A stretch of DNA of 15,017 nucleotides from an uncultured Bacteroidales bacterium (GCA_946184195.1 CAMHEP010000026.1:1-15017); one strand, 5' to 3'. Positions 1 to 9,032 are shown, counted from the stretch's first letter. The notes: a model not told the origin generated them from the letters alone. Numbers and translations: made by a program.

Positions 1-1629
1 GAGGTTGAGTTCTGGCCACTCATACTTACATCCGAGGTCCATTTGGATAGTAGGTTTGAGGTGATGTTCCTCCAAAGTCCCCACGTTTTGCACGAGTGCC
101 CATCGGCTACCTGCGAAATGGTTAACGGAATAGAGCGACCAATTGCGGTCAATACGTCCGTCAACACGTAACCCAAGTTCCCAATCAGGTCGGTCGAAGA
201 CACGGTCAGGTTCCACTCCGGCAGCCCCATCGAAATCACTCTTCATTCGTCTCCAAGCGAAATAGTCTCCCCAGAGGTGAATATTGACAATATCTTGGTA
301 GTGATACGAGAAAGCCGCTCCCACTTTGATACGCTGATGGTCGGTATTGAACTTATGGTAGTCGTCCATATAGAGTCCTGATCCTGCGACGTTATTGAGC
401 CGTGCGAGCCATGTGTTACCACCGAACTGATACAAATATCCGGCATGTATCTCCATGAGCAGATGTTTGTGCGGGCGAATGTGGAAGCCCAATTCTGCAT
501 CAATGGGCGTATGGGAGCTCATGGAATGTGATTGCAGACGATAACCCAAGTCGTAGTATGGATTGAGTCGCAAATCGGCATCTATACCACAAAGTCCGTG
601 ATTACCCAGGATATTTCCATAAAGGGTTACCCATTCCTTAGCCAATTGTGCCTCAAAGCGGATATTGGGAGAAGGCGCAAAGGTGATATTATCCGACGAA
701 CTAAGCCACGAGCCTTTGCCGATATTGAAATCGAGATTCACCCCGAGGTGCAACATAAACCTGTCCCCATGGTAAGCATAGAAAGGCTCTATGCGGAAAG
801 CATGGCGAGAGTTGTAAAGGGAATCGGCAATGAGCGCAGGGTTAGCCCTGAAGAAATAGTTCTTCATCAGATAATTGATTCCACCGTGATGGGAGCTCGA
901 TCCATTCCACTCCACATTAGCCATGGTAGTGAGTGTATGTTGCGTGAGTTTGTCGGGTCGATGGAATACTTGATAGCCGGTCTGAACCTTATACTGCCAA
1001 TCGGCACGCGGTTTGGACTTCACACCGATAAAGACATCGGCAATCCAAAGGGTGACCTTATCATTATCCGCCATGTCTCCGAGTTTTGAGACGGTGAGAC
1101 CGTTATCTCCGTCATAGTACTTACCATATCGAGTATAATAGCGGTTTCCGCCCATGAGGCCGAAGTAGAGGTCACACGAAGAGAACTGATGTGTAAAATT
1201 AAAGCCTAACTTAGTACGTGCATTTGTCTTTCGTCCCCATTGTGCCCGATGGTGGGCATAGACATCGAGGAGGGATTTCTTATGGTCATCGACGCGATAG
1301 GTAAAGTCGAACCAAGTATGCGGATGTCCGATAGCACCACGCAAATATCCATGTAGCGGTGTCCCTTGACGGAATGAAGTAGATTGCGACGGCAGGCTAC
1401 TAAGATTGAAATCAGGATTGAGCACCGTAGAATAATCGGAATAGGTGACTTGTGCAGGTTCGATGGTGACATTAAGCGTAGCAGGACGCTGGTCTACCTT
1501 TCCCGCAGACTGTATAACAGGCTGGAACTCCCGTTCTACGGTTACATTACGATTGAGCACGGTATCTTGTCCCGACACCAGCGAAACAGATAAGACTGCC
1601 AGCAAAATGATTAAGAGTATTCTTTTCAT
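1..1629 (-). CDS. Outer-membrane beta-barrel protein, TonB-receptor-like but without a visible plug (3' end off window)
   Basis: The frame is open for all 543 codons from ATG at 1629 to the window edge, so the C-terminus is missing. Residues 1-20 are a signal peptide (MKRILLIILLAVLSVSLVSG). Residues 22-45 carry LNRNVTVEREFQPVI, resembling an N-terminal signature of Bacteroidota proteins commonly annotated as TonB-dependent receptors. From about residue 90 the protein is a run of short alternating, aromatic-rich strands (for example CDLYFGLMGGNRYYTRYG near 152-169) typical of an outer-membrane barrel. I see no TonB box and no plug of about 120-150 residues between signal peptide and barrel, so calling it a true TonB receptor is doubtful. 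Its ATG overlaps the stop of the upstream TPR gene (ATGA), implying translational coupling. Location in the outer membrane is well supported; the substrate is unknown. Confidence 0.8.
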   Translation of the reverse strand, partial: MKRILLIILLAVLSVSLVSGQDTVLNRNVTVEREFQPVIQSAGKVDQRPATLNVTIEPAQVTYSDYSTVLNPDFNLSSLPSQSTSFRQGTPLHGYLRGAIGHPHTWFDFTYRVDDHKKSLLDVYAHHRAQWGRKTNARTKLGFNFTHQFSSCDLYFGLMGGNRYYTRYGKYYDGDNGLTVSKLGDMADNDKVTLWIADVFIGVKSKPRADWQYKVQTGYQVFHRPDKLTQHTLTTMANVEWNGSSSHHGGINYLMKNYFFRANPALIADSLYNSRHAFRIEPFYAYHGDRFMLHLGVNLDFNIGKGSWLSSSDNITFAPSPNIRFEAQLAKEWVTLYGNILGNHGLCGIDADLRLNPYYDLGYRLQSHSMSSHTPIDAELGFHIRPHKHLLMEIHAGYLYQFGGNTWLARLNNVAGSGLYMDDYHKFNTDHQRIKVGAAFSYHYQDIVNIHLWGDYFAWRRMKSDFDGAAGVEPDRVFDRPDWELGLRVDGRIDRNWSLYSVNHFAGSRWALVQNVGTLEEHHLKPTIQMDLGCKYEWPELNL

Positions 1630-4460
1630 TCTTCTTCCTCCGATTGAGTTGCACTATCGTTCTTTTTTTCGCCCAATGAATCCAGCACCTGCATCTTATC
1701 GGCTATGATTGACGCAATGTCATCCGAGCCGACATAATTGTTTTGCAGGGCGATGAGATATTGGCGTGCCTGGAAATCGTCGCCCCGACTGAGGTTGATA
1801 TCGGAGAGCAAGATGAGAGCTTTAGCCAGCCAATACTGTTGTTGCGTTTCCATATGAAGGAATTCCATCACCACCTCTTCAGCCTTATCGACAGCACCAA
1901 GGTTAAAATAACACTCGGCTGTCAAGTATTTAGCCTCGGCTCCTTGTGCAGTACGTACTTCACCGGATATCTTATCCAAGTCAACGACTGCCATACCATA
2001 CTGCGCCGTAGCGACATACGCCTTGGCACGGTTGTAGAGCGCTTCCTCCTTCATATTCTCACTCACCAGTTCGTCCGCCAAGATACGTGATACGACCTCA
2101 ATAGTCTCCTGATGCCTTCCCAGATAATAACAGCAACGCAGTATCCCGAGTTGTGCTACATTGGTCAGTTCATGAGTAGAGGCATTAGACTGCATTCGGT
2201 AGAAATATTGCAGAGCCGTTTGATAATCGCGTTTATCATAACTGAGTTCAGCCACACGCATGACAGCCTCCTCCATATAGGGATTGCCGGTGATATCGCA
2301 AAGGGCCGCATATTCGCGTAAAGCACGGTCATAATCCTGAGAATCATACGCCCGCGTAGCCGCATAATAAGTAGCGGTATAGCGCAGCGAGTCCTCCTTA
2401 AGCGATACGGACATATTGAGTTTATCGAGATTTTTAGTATATGCGACATATTCACCCACTTTGTTTTCCTCAATGCTGACCGCTTCCAGTCCCTCAAGCG
2501 CCGTATATGCCTCCTGAGTTCCCGGATAGCGTTCGATTGTCTGCCTATAAGCGGCGATAGCATTGTCGTTTTGTCGCAGATTACGGTAGAGCATAGCCCT
2601 TTCCACACTGGCTTTACGCGCCAAGACGGACTTCGGATACTGGTCCAGAAGTCGTTCATAAGCGGCAATAGCCGCAGCGACATCATCGCGTTCCAATTCT
2701 GCACGAGCTATCTCGTACAATCCATTATCCGCATAGTCTGAACGCGGATAGCGCCGCAGCAGTTCCTGCATGCCACTGACCTTATCGGAATAACGACGCA
2801 TCAGTCCCAAGGCATAACTGCGCTGGAAGATAGCATAGTCGCTTCCCTGAACAGCAAGTTGAGAAACCCGGTCATAATATTGGATTGCCGTCTCAAAGCG
2901 ACGTGCATTAAACTCGCAATCTCCCAAACGGTTGAGTGCATCGGCATAGGTACGATCGGTAGGCCGGATGAGTCCGACATATTCGCGAAACATACGGGCT
3001 GCGTCGTTATAGTCGGAACGGTTGAAGTAAGCATATGCACTCAAGTAGAGTGCGGCAGCATAGTTATCTGACTGATTGACATTCGGAATACGGAAGAAAC
3101 GGTCCAAATCGAGTCGGCACTCGTCATAATGTCCCATTCGATATTGTGTTTCCGCACGCCAATAATAAGCTTCACGTCTGTAAATAGCCCCATATTTAGT
3201 CTCATCTATTACAGCCGTAAGCCAAGCATCCGCCTCCGTCATCTTCCCCTGAACAAACGCATCCGTTCCTAATTGGTACCGCAAATACTGCTTCGTGTCC
3301 ATGAGCTTGGCATCCGGATGAGGAATAGAATCAAGAGCTGAGAGTGCTGCCTTGTAGTTTTTGGACTGACGAAGGGCTTCGCTCATAAGTTCTAAGACGT
3401 TATTCTCGTATTTGCTATCAGGATATTGTTTAAGGAACTCGGTAAACGCCGTCACAGACTCACCCAAAGCTGTAGATGATTGATAACTGGCAAGGGTATA
3501 ATTATACATCGCCTCCTCTCGCACAGAGGGAGAGAGATTCAGTTGCACAGCAGCCAGATAGGATAATTTGGCTTGTTCTATCTGTCCAAGTTTTATGTAC
3601 GCATTACCCAGCTGGAGACAGGTAGAGGCGTAGATTGAATCGTTGGCAGCGGATACTTTCTTGAGATATCGAACTGCATCCGTATACTCAGCCAAACGAT
3701 AAGAAGCCATTCCCAAAAGATAGATATCGTTACGAATCAGTTCACGATTTTGCGCAGTGAACAACTGTTCATATATTTTGAGATGGCGGATAGCCTCCGG
3801 GAAATTTTCACGCTGGCACTCGATTTCTCCCAAGATACGATGTAACTCCCCACTATGTTCCCCCTCAGGCTCTACGCTGAGAAGCTCCAGAGCCCGACGT
3901 TCCACCTCAGGATAGTTATGCTCATAGTAGTATAATTGGACGATATAATAAGGAATAGTAGCCTTAAACTCATCCACGTGCTCCAGTTCTAACATCGCGG
4001 GAAGCGCTTTATCATAATTACCCAACTTATATTGGCAATAAGCGTAGTAATAGTTCGGACGCAGACCGTATTTAGATGATTTCTTCTTAAGGTTGCCGAA
4101 ATAGATAGCGGCACGTTGATAGTCTTCCTGTGTAAGATAGCAGTACCCACGGTAGAACTGATACTCCACCTGATGCGGACGGGCAAGAGACTTATAATCG
4201 ACGTGTTCGAGTTCTTTGAGCGCTTTCTTCTGATACCCGCGCTCAGCGAGCATGACGCCTGACATAAAGTGAATCTCGTCCTGATAAGTCGTGTACGGAT
4301 ACAGGCGGAGATAAGATTTGAGGTCCTTCTGAAGGTTCTTATCCCGCAATTCATACCGTTCCAGCAGCTTTTGATACGCCACTTCCATCCGACTGACTTG
4401 AGCAGACGAAGTAACGATACACATGAGGAAGAAAAGTATTATTCCCGTTATTTTTTTCAT
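1626..4460 (-). CDS. Large exported tetratricopeptide-repeat (TPR) protein
   Basis: This protein of 944 residues begins with a signal peptide (MKKITGIILFFLMCIVTSSAQ), so it is probably periplasmic or attached to the outer membrane from inside; no lipobox cysteine follows. The rest is almost entirely helical repeats of TPR type, roughly 20 or more by eye, with typical cores such as YRGYCYLTQEDYQRAAIYF, LGNAYIKLGQIEQAKLSYL and IAAYERLLDQYPKS. The tail is acidic (SATQSEEEE). TPR solenoids bind proteins or peptides, so a scaffold or assembly role is likely. I chose ATG 4460; an upstream TTG at 4481 would only add seven residues in front of a good signal peptide. It starts 25 bases after potD and its stop overlaps the start of the barrel gene by 4 bases, which suggests the two products act together. 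The specific function is unknown. Confidence 0.85.
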   Translation of the reverse strand: MKKITGIILFFLMCIVTSSAQVSRMEVAYQKLLERYELRDKNLQKDLKSYLRLYPYTTYQDEIHFMSGVMLAERGYQKKALKELEHVDYKSLARPHQVEYQFYRGYCYLTQEDYQRAAIYFGNLKKKSSKYGLRPNYYYAYCQYKLGNYDKALPAMLELEHVDEFKATIPYYIVQLYYYEHNYPEVERRALELLSVEPEGEHSGELHRILGEIECQRENFPEAIRHLKIYEQLFTAQNRELIRNDIYLLGMASYRLAEYTDAVRYLKKVSAANDSIYASTCLQLGNAYIKLGQIEQAKLSYLAAVQLNLSPSVREEAMYNYTLASYQSSTALGESVTAFTEFLKQYPDSKYENNVLELMSEALRQSKNYKAALSALDSIPHPDAKLMDTKQYLRYQLGTDAFVQGKMTEADAWLTAVIDETKYGAIYRREAYYWRAETQYRMGHYDECRLDLDRFFRIPNVNQSDNYAAALYLSAYAYFNRSDYNDAARMFREYVGLIRPTDRTYADALNRLGDCEFNARRFETAIQYYDRVSQLAVQGSDYAIFQRSYALGLMRRYSDKVSGMQELLRRYPRSDYADNGLYEIARAELERDDVAAAIAAYERLLDQYPKSVLARKASVERAMLYRNLRQNDNAIAAYRQTIERYPGTQEAYTALEGLEAVSIEENKVGEYVAYTKNLDKLNMSVSLKEDSLRYTATYYAATRAYDSQDYDRALREYAALCDITGNPYMEEAVMRVAELSYDKRDYQTALQYFYRMQSNASTHELTNVAQLGILRCCYYLGRHQETIEVVSRILADELVSENMKEEALYNRAKAYVATAQYGMAVVDLDKISGEVRTAQGAEAKYLTAECYFNLGAVDKAEEVVMEFLHMETQQQYWLAKALILLSDINLSRGDDFQARQYLIALQNNYVGSDDIASIIADKMQVLDSLGEKKNDSATQSEEEE

Positions 4461-4485
4461 AGGCCAGTTGTTTAGATGCAAACGC

Positions 4486-5799
4486 TTATTTACGGCGCTT
4501 GCGTTGCATTTTCTGTTGTTTTCTGCTATTTATCGTTTGTATAACGGCAATGACGACGACAGCCAAAACAACCAATACTATGATGATGACCATAGTGCTA
4601 CTGAGGTTATCTCCTTTAACTCGAGACCACATATCAAGCATCTCTTTGGTCTCAGCACCAGAGTCGTGCATAAGAGCGCAACGCTCTATGATAGAGCGGT
4701 CAGGATAGAGAACCTGATTCGCATGGATAGCCTTGGCATCCGGACCGAAGAAATAAGTAAGGTCGGCCGTTTGCTCAATCTCATCGTCATCAGCCCACTC
4801 CATTACCTCGGGTGAAGCAATGACACTGACATAGCCAATCTCCTCCATATTAAGGATTGCGTTCTCGGGCATGCAAAGGAAGTTAATGAAATAGCTTGCT
4901 GCCTTAGTATTCTTAGCGTACTTAGGAATGCACCATCCATCGAACCATACATTTGATCCCTCACGAGGTACACGATAACGCAATTCAAGTCCAACCTCGG
5001 CAGCCTCGTCAATAGCCCACTGTGCATCACCTGACCAACTAAGATTCATCCATGTCTTACCCTTGGTCATCTCCTCCTTTCCGAAGTCCACTTCCCAACC
5101 TGCGATGTTATCCTTAGCAGCGAGTAACACTTCCTCCACACGTTTAATACGCTCGGTAGTAACCTGAGCCACCAGTTCATCTCGAGACACCTCGCCGCGA
5201 GCAATCTCCTCACGATAGGCATAAAGGACAAGTGCTGAATACACATCGCGGAAGGCGTCCTTCATAAAAATACGTCCAATGAACTTAGGATCGAGGATTG
5301 CGCCCCAAGAATCCATATCCTCATCGTTGACGAAGGCCGGATTGTAGAGCCAGCCGGTGGTACCCCACATATAACCTACAGTATAGTCACTCACACGGAT
5401 ATCTGAACCTTGTGGAGCCATTTGTTGGAACTTATCTATAGCAAAAGGAGCCACATTGGTAGTATAATCCGGGGTTTCACCGAAGTCCTTATTAATAGGG
5501 AGAAGCAACCCCTGACGAAGCATTCGCTCGATAATATATTCAGAAGGACAAATCACATCATAATCCTCGTGTCCCATCTCTATCTCGGTGAGCATAGATT
5601 CGTTGATATCGAAAGTCTGATAAATGACATTCACATCTTCACCTGTTTGCTCTTTATACCATTGCGGGAATTTCTCGAGTACATTAGTTTGGTCAATGTA
5701 ATCTGCCCAGTTGTAAACCTTCAGTGTATGCGCACGGTCAGCGCCAAAGCTCAAGGTCCAGCACATTAGACCCAGAGAGAGGAAAAAGATTTTTTTCAT
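4486..5799 (-). CDS. potD: Spermidine/putrescine ABC transporter substrate-binding protein PotD, with C-terminal membrane anchor
   Basis: Captures polyamine in the periplasm and delivers it to PotBC. The 437 residues start with a Sec signal peptide (1-19; the only nearby Cys, in GLMCW, is not a lipobox). The mature start LKVYNWADYI (27-36) matches the PotD N-terminus, with W31 and Y34 equivalent to polyamine-contacting aromatics of E. coli PotD. DYDVICPSEY (79-88), D181/D185 and VWFDGWCIP (284-292) align with other PotD ligand regions. Unlike E. coli PotD (348 residues), this one ends with a strongly hydrophobic segment at about 403-420 and a basic tail (RKQQKMQRKRRK), predicting a single inner-membrane anchor with the tail in the cytoplasm. 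The gene lies 7 bases after potC. The family call is firm; the exact polyamine (spermidine, putrescine or both) cannot be read from sequence. Confidence 0.93.
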   Translation of the reverse strand: MKKIFFLSLGLMCWTLSFGADRAHTLKVYNWADYIDQTNVLEKFPQWYKEQTGEDVNVIYQTFDINESMLTEIEMGHEDYDVICPSEYIIERMLRQGLLLPINKDFGETPDYTTNVAPFAIDKFQQMAPQGSDIRVSDYTVGYMWGTTGWLYNPAFVNDEDMDSWGAILDPKFIGRIFMKDAFRDVYSALVLYAYREEIARGEVSRDELVAQVTTERIKRVEEVLLAAKDNIAGWEVDFGKEEMTKGKTWMNLSWSGDAQWAIDEAAEVGLELRYRVPREGSNVWFDGWCIPKYAKNTKAASYFINFLCMPENAILNMEEIGYVSVIASPEVMEWADDDEIEQTADLTYFFGPDAKAIHANQVLYPDRSIIERCALMHDSGAETKEMLDMWSRVKGDNLSSTMVIIIVLVVLAVVVIAVIQTINSRKQQKMQRKRRK

Positions 5800-5806
5800 T
5801 GTTCAA

Positions 5807-6685
5807 TTATTGTTTTTTAGCATGTTTATTGGTTCGAATGTTCATAATAATCAATAACACCAAGATTGTAATAAAGATAATGGTGAAGAGCGGACGCAAT
5901 TCCGGCGTCAGACCACCTTTACGCGCATCAGCATAAATAAAAGTAGAAAGCGTCTCTAATCCATTACTTCCCTTTGTGAAGAAAGTCACGCCGAAATCAT
6001 CAATGGAGAGAGTGAGCGACAAGATAAAGCCACTTACCATGCCAGGCCACAACTCGGGAACAAGAACTTTGCGAAGAGCTTGAGCCGGAGTAGCTCCCAA
6101 GTCGAGCGCCGCCTCATAGATATTAGGATTCATCTTGGTCAATCGCGGCATCACACTAAGCACTACATAGGGTGTACAAAAGACCACATGGGCAATGATG
6201 ACAGTGGTTAGACCACGACTGATACCGAGGAAGACAAAGAGCAGAAAAAGAGAGATACCCGTGAGTATATCGGGGTTGATCATCGGTATACTATTCATAA
6301 ACTGTATGGCTCGACGTCCCTTTTGTCGCATGTTATAGATACCGATAGCAGCTAATGTTCCCAGTAAAGTAGCACATGTAGCAGCAATCACTGCCACCAG
6401 CCCTGTATATAGAAGTGCCCGATAAAGGTTCGGGTCGACACGTACTTGCGAAGTAGCATCGTATCCCGTAAGCAGATTCTCATAAAGCCCGAAGGTAAAG
6501 CCTGTCCAATTGCCGAGCACTTTACTCTTGGTGAACGAGAAGATGACAATAAGCAAAATGGGAGCATAGAGGAGTAGCAGAAGCAGCCACAAGTAAGTTT
6601 GCGACGCGATGCGACGGACCATAAGGTTACGCTGACGACGACGCGCCTCAATCTGTACCGGAGTTAAATATATCTGATTATTCAT
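5807..6685 (-). CDS. potC: Polyamine ABC transporter permease PotC
   Basis: Inner-membrane permease of the type found in binding-protein-dependent importers, 292 residues. Hydrophobic segments are visible at about 27-51, 91-117, 138-157, 159-180, 213-234 and 263-284, the usual six. The cytoplasmic EAA loop that docks onto the ATPase is clear (EAALDLGATPAQALRKVLVP, about 191-210). It pairs with PotB to form the channel. I start it at ATG 6685; a TTG at 6697 would add four residues but is a weaker choice. The ATG lies 15 bases after the potB stop, with a purine-rich GGACGGAA just upstream. Assignment as PotC rather than PotB rests on gene order (ABCD) and on length, so the two permease names could in principle be swapped. 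Confidence 0.92.
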   Translation of the reverse strand: MNNQIYLTPVQIEARRRQRNLMVRRIASQTYLWLLLLLLYAPILLIVIFSFTKSKVLGNWTGFTFGLYENLLTGYDATSQVRVDPNLYRALLYTGLVAVIAATCATLLGTLAAIGIYNMRQKGRRAIQFMNSIPMINPDILTGISLFLLFVFLGISRGLTTVIIAHVVFCTPYVVLSVMPRLTKMNPNIYEAALDLGATPAQALRKVLVPELWPGMVSGFILSLTLSIDDFGVTFFTKGSNGLETLSTFIYADARKGGLTPELRPLFTIIFITILVLLIIMNIRTNKHAKKQ

Positions 6686-6700
6686 AGTTCCGTCCAATGA

Positions 6701-7498
6701 TTAAATGAGTCCTGCTTGTGAAGGACTTTCCTCTTTGTCCCCGAAGAAACTCGTTATACCTATGATTATCAACATGATGAGCGACAATGCGGCGCCGTAG
6801 TTCCACATCTGTAATCCCCCTTCTCCAAATGCGCGTTGGATAAGTGAACCGAAGAGCGTAATTTTATTATGAGTAAGGAGTTCGGAAATAGCAAACGTTG
6901 ATACAGTAGGCATGAAGACCATGATTATACCACTATAAATACCCGGCGTAGAAAGAGGTAGGATAACCTTCGTAAAAACCTCTAACCTATTTGCGCCCAA
7001 ATCATAGGCTGCCTCAATAAGCGACTTGTCCATTTTCTGAAGGGTGTTATAAATCGGGTAAATCATAAATGGTAGGAAATCATAGCACATACCATATAGT
7101 AAAGCTCCCTCTCCCAATGGAATAGAGAACATATTAAAGAGTTCAACCGTTGCCAACGTGCGCAACAAAAAATTAATCCACATCGGCAGAATAAAGAGCA
7201 TAGACATCACCGCAGGTGTCTTCAGTTCAGAAGTAGCCATTATATAGGCTGCAGGATATCCCAAAAGAAGACAAATGATAGTAGTGAGCATCGCTATCGC
7301 CAACGAATAGATAAATGTGTTCACTGCCTCTGTAGTACGGAAGAACTGCACGAAGTTTTTAATCGTCAGATGCCCCTCCGGGTCGGTGAAGGCATAGACC
7401 ACGATGAGTAACAGTGGCAGAAGCACAAATAGCACAAGGAAGAGCACATACGGCCAAGCCCATGTGCGCCGTGATCCGAATATATTAAATTTTTTCAT
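6701..7498 (-). CDS. potB: Polyamine ABC transporter permease PotB
   Basis: Second inner-membrane permease subunit, 265 residues from ATG 7498. Six hydrophobic segments are visible (first: WPYVLFLVLFVLLPLLLIVV, about 15-35), and the EAA loop is EAAYDLGANRLEVFTKVILP (162-181), which couples to PotA. Together with PotC it would form the transport path. The start lies two bases after the potA stop (TGACGATG), so ribosomes finishing potA can re-initiate here. A TTG at 7504, overlapping the potA stop, is possible but would only add two residues. Length and topology are normal for the family. Confidence 0.92.
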   Translation of the reverse strand: MKKFNIFGSRRTWAWPYVLFLVLFVLLPLLLIVVYAFTDPEGHLTIKNFVQFFRTTEAVNTFIYSLAIAMLTTIICLLLGYPAAYIMATSELKTPAVMSMLFILPMWINFLLRTLATVELFNMFSIPLGEGALLYGMCYDFLPFMIYPIYNTLQKMDKSLIEAAYDLGANRLEVFTKVILPLSTPGIYSGIIMVFMPTVSTFAISELLTHNKITLFGSLIQRAFGEGGLQMWNYGAALSLIMLIIIGITSFFGDKEESPSQAGLI

Positions 7499-7500
7499 CG

Positions 7501-8988
7501 TCAAGCTTCCTCATTGCCTTGATCCGGCATTTTATCTAAGAGTATAGACTCCGGAGCGATATGTATACCCACACGATCGCCATGATCCCACACATCGTTA
7601 GTATAAACAAAAAGGTCATCCCCAAAGTCAGTACGAATGGTAAGTTGGTAGTGATTGCCCTTAAAGAGGATGAAATGCACTTCACCCGAAAGAGTTCCCT
7701 CATCCTCATAGTCGAGCAGTTCAACCTCACGAAGAGGAACACGTATCTGCACCTTATCGCCAACGACGAATGACTGTAGTTGCGACTCCGGTACAATCCA
7801 TTCGGCATCTAAGAAACGCACCTTACCATTCTTTAGCACTTCGCCGTTGAAAGTATTGTACCGATAGTGCTCCTTCCGAATAATCTGGATATCCTCCGGT
7901 TTAACAAGCATGCCGACCTCTGTTCCCGGCACAAACTCGTGGTAATCCTGTACCATGAACTCATAGCCATTATCCGTCTTAACAACCATCTCGTAGTGGA
8001 CTCCTTTGAAGATACAGCTCTCCACTACGCCATACCATTTAGTAAAATTACCCTTAGGTATACGGTCTTCCGGGTCATAGTCAGACTGATCCGGCACATC
8101 GGATTTGCGACGTCCAGTACCGGTCTCCCAGATATAGATATCTTCGGGACGTAGCACTACATCGACCGGCATATTTTCGCCGAAACCGGTATCCACGCAA
8201 TCGAACTCCCGGTCACAGAAGGCCACTCTACGGTCGCGAATCATCGTCCCACTCAAGATATTGCTTTCGCCAATAAAGTCAGCGACAAAACAATTGACAG
8301 GTTCATTATAGATATCGGTAGGTGTACCGATTTGTTGGATACGTCCCTCATTCATGACGACGACACGATCGGAAAGGGTAAGTGCCTCCTCCTGATCATG
8401 GGTAACATATATAAAGGTGATACCCAATTTCTTATGCATCTCTTTGAGCTCAAGTTGCATATCCTTTCGCATCTTAAGATCAAGAGCAGCTAACGGCTCA
8501 TCAAGCAAAAGGACTTCCGGTTCGTTGATGATAGCACGTGCTATTGCGACGCGTTGTTGTTGACCTCCGGAGAGCGAATCGACATCGCGGTATTCGTAAT
8601 CAGACATACTCACCATCTTGAGTGCCTTCTTTACACGTTTTTCCATTTCAGACTTTTCGATACCACGGAGTTTAAGACCGAAAGCGACATTCTCAAACAC
8701 ATTTAGATGTGGGAAAAGTGCATACTTCTGGAAGACTGTATTGACGGGTCGCTTATTAGGCGGCATATTCGTCACATCCTCACCGTTAAGCAGGATATCT
8801 CCTTCGCTGGCGACCTGAAAGCCTGCTATACATCTAAGCAGGGTGGTTTTACCGCATCCGGACGGGCCCAAAATAGTTACAAACTCTCCCTTTTTCACTT
8901 GAAGGGACACATCATTCAACGCATACTTGCCGTCCTCAAACTGTTTGGAGACATGCCTAACGTCAATCAGGTAATTGTTTTCTGTCAT
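7501..8988 (-). CDS. potA: Polyamine ABC transporter ATPase PotA, extended C-terminal regulatory region
   Basis: Cytoplasmic ATPase that powers polyamine import. All nucleotide-binding motifs are intact: Walker A GPSGCGKTT (41-49), Q-loop Q87, signature LSGGQQQR (139-146), Walker B VLLLDEPLAALD (159-170) and the switch histidine in VTHDQEEA (H198). At 495 residues it is far longer than E. coli PotA (378). The extra length is C-terminal: after about residue 240 there are three copies of a TOBE-like closing motif (VVLRPEDIYI 277-286, MLVKPEDIQI 360-369, IHIAPESILL 475-484). Residues 319-370 and 434-484 are clearly related to each other (shared FKG.HY, TD, VG and PE..I). It is the first gene of the cluster, with ATG 8988 about 37-45 bases from the predicted transcription start. 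The family call is firm; the role of the extra domain is unknown. Confidence 0.94.
   Translation of the reverse strand: MTENNYLIDVRHVSKQFEDGKYALNDVSLQVKKGEFVTILGPSGCGKTTLLRCIAGFQVASEGDILLNGEDVTNMPPNKRPVNTVFQKYALFPHLNVFENVAFGLKLRGIEKSEMEKRVKKALKMVSMSDYEYRDVDSLSGGQQQRVAIARAIINEPEVLLLDEPLAALDLKMRKDMQLELKEMHKKLGITFIYVTHDQEEALTLSDRVVVMNEGRIQQIGTPTDIYNEPVNCFVADFIGESNILSGTMIRDRRVAFCDREFDCVDTGFGENMPVDVVLRPEDIYIWETGTGRRKSDVPDQSDYDPEDRIPKGNFTKWYGVVESCIFKGVHYEMVVKTDNGYEFMVQDYHEFVPGTEVGMLVKPEDIQIIRKEHYRYNTFNGEVLKNGKVRFLDAEWIVPESQLQSFVVGDKVQIRVPLREVELLDYEDEGTLSGEVHFILFKGNHYQLTIRTDFGDDLFVYTNDVWDHGDRVGIHIAPESILLDKMPDQGNEEA
7537..7689 (-). repeat. PotA C-terminal TOBE-like unit, second copy
   Basis: Encodes PotA residues 434-484 (SGEVHFILFKGNHYQLTIRT... 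to ...IAPESILL). It aligns without large gaps to residues 319-370 encoded at 7879-8034; both contain FKG.HY, a (K/R)TD turn, a VG pair and a final PE(S/D)I strand. The similarity is at protein level only; the DNA has diverged, so this is an old duplication. Confidence 0.65.
7879..8034 (-). repeat. PotA C-terminal TOBE-like unit, first copy
   Basis: Encodes PotA residues 319-370 (YGVVESCIFKGVHYEMVVKT... to ...KPEDIQII). It is the partner of the unit at 7537-7689. TOBE domains in import ATPases commonly bind small ligands or regulatory partners, so the duplication may enlarge a regulatory surface. Confidence 0.65.
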
Positions 8989-9032
8989 TTCACTTAAAAC
9001 CGCTATGTGCCATATTAATTAAAATTTCGGAC

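Noticed and set aside
532..1089. 185-codon open frame on the plus strand
   Set aside because: It lies entirely inside the fully open minus-strand barrel frame and has no recognisable domain; a shadow of that gene.
2165..2704. 179-codon second minus-strand frame within the TPR gene
   Set aside because: The TPR frame is continuous through this stretch with good repeat motifs, so the alternative frame is not a gene and there is no frameshift.
4461..4481. Upstream TTG start for the TPR gene (likewise TTG 6697 for potC and TTG 7504 for potB)
   Set aside because: Each has an ATG a few codons downstream that gives a better signal peptide or normal N-terminus.
5730..5799. PotD as a lipoprotein because of the Cys in GLMCW
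   Set aside because: The residue before Cys is Met and the context is the middle of the hydrophobic core, not a lipobox; a Sec signal peptide fits better.
8989..9031. Polyamine riboswitch or leader structure ahead of potA
   Set aside because: The predicted leader is only about 40 bases and AT-rich with no stable stem seen.
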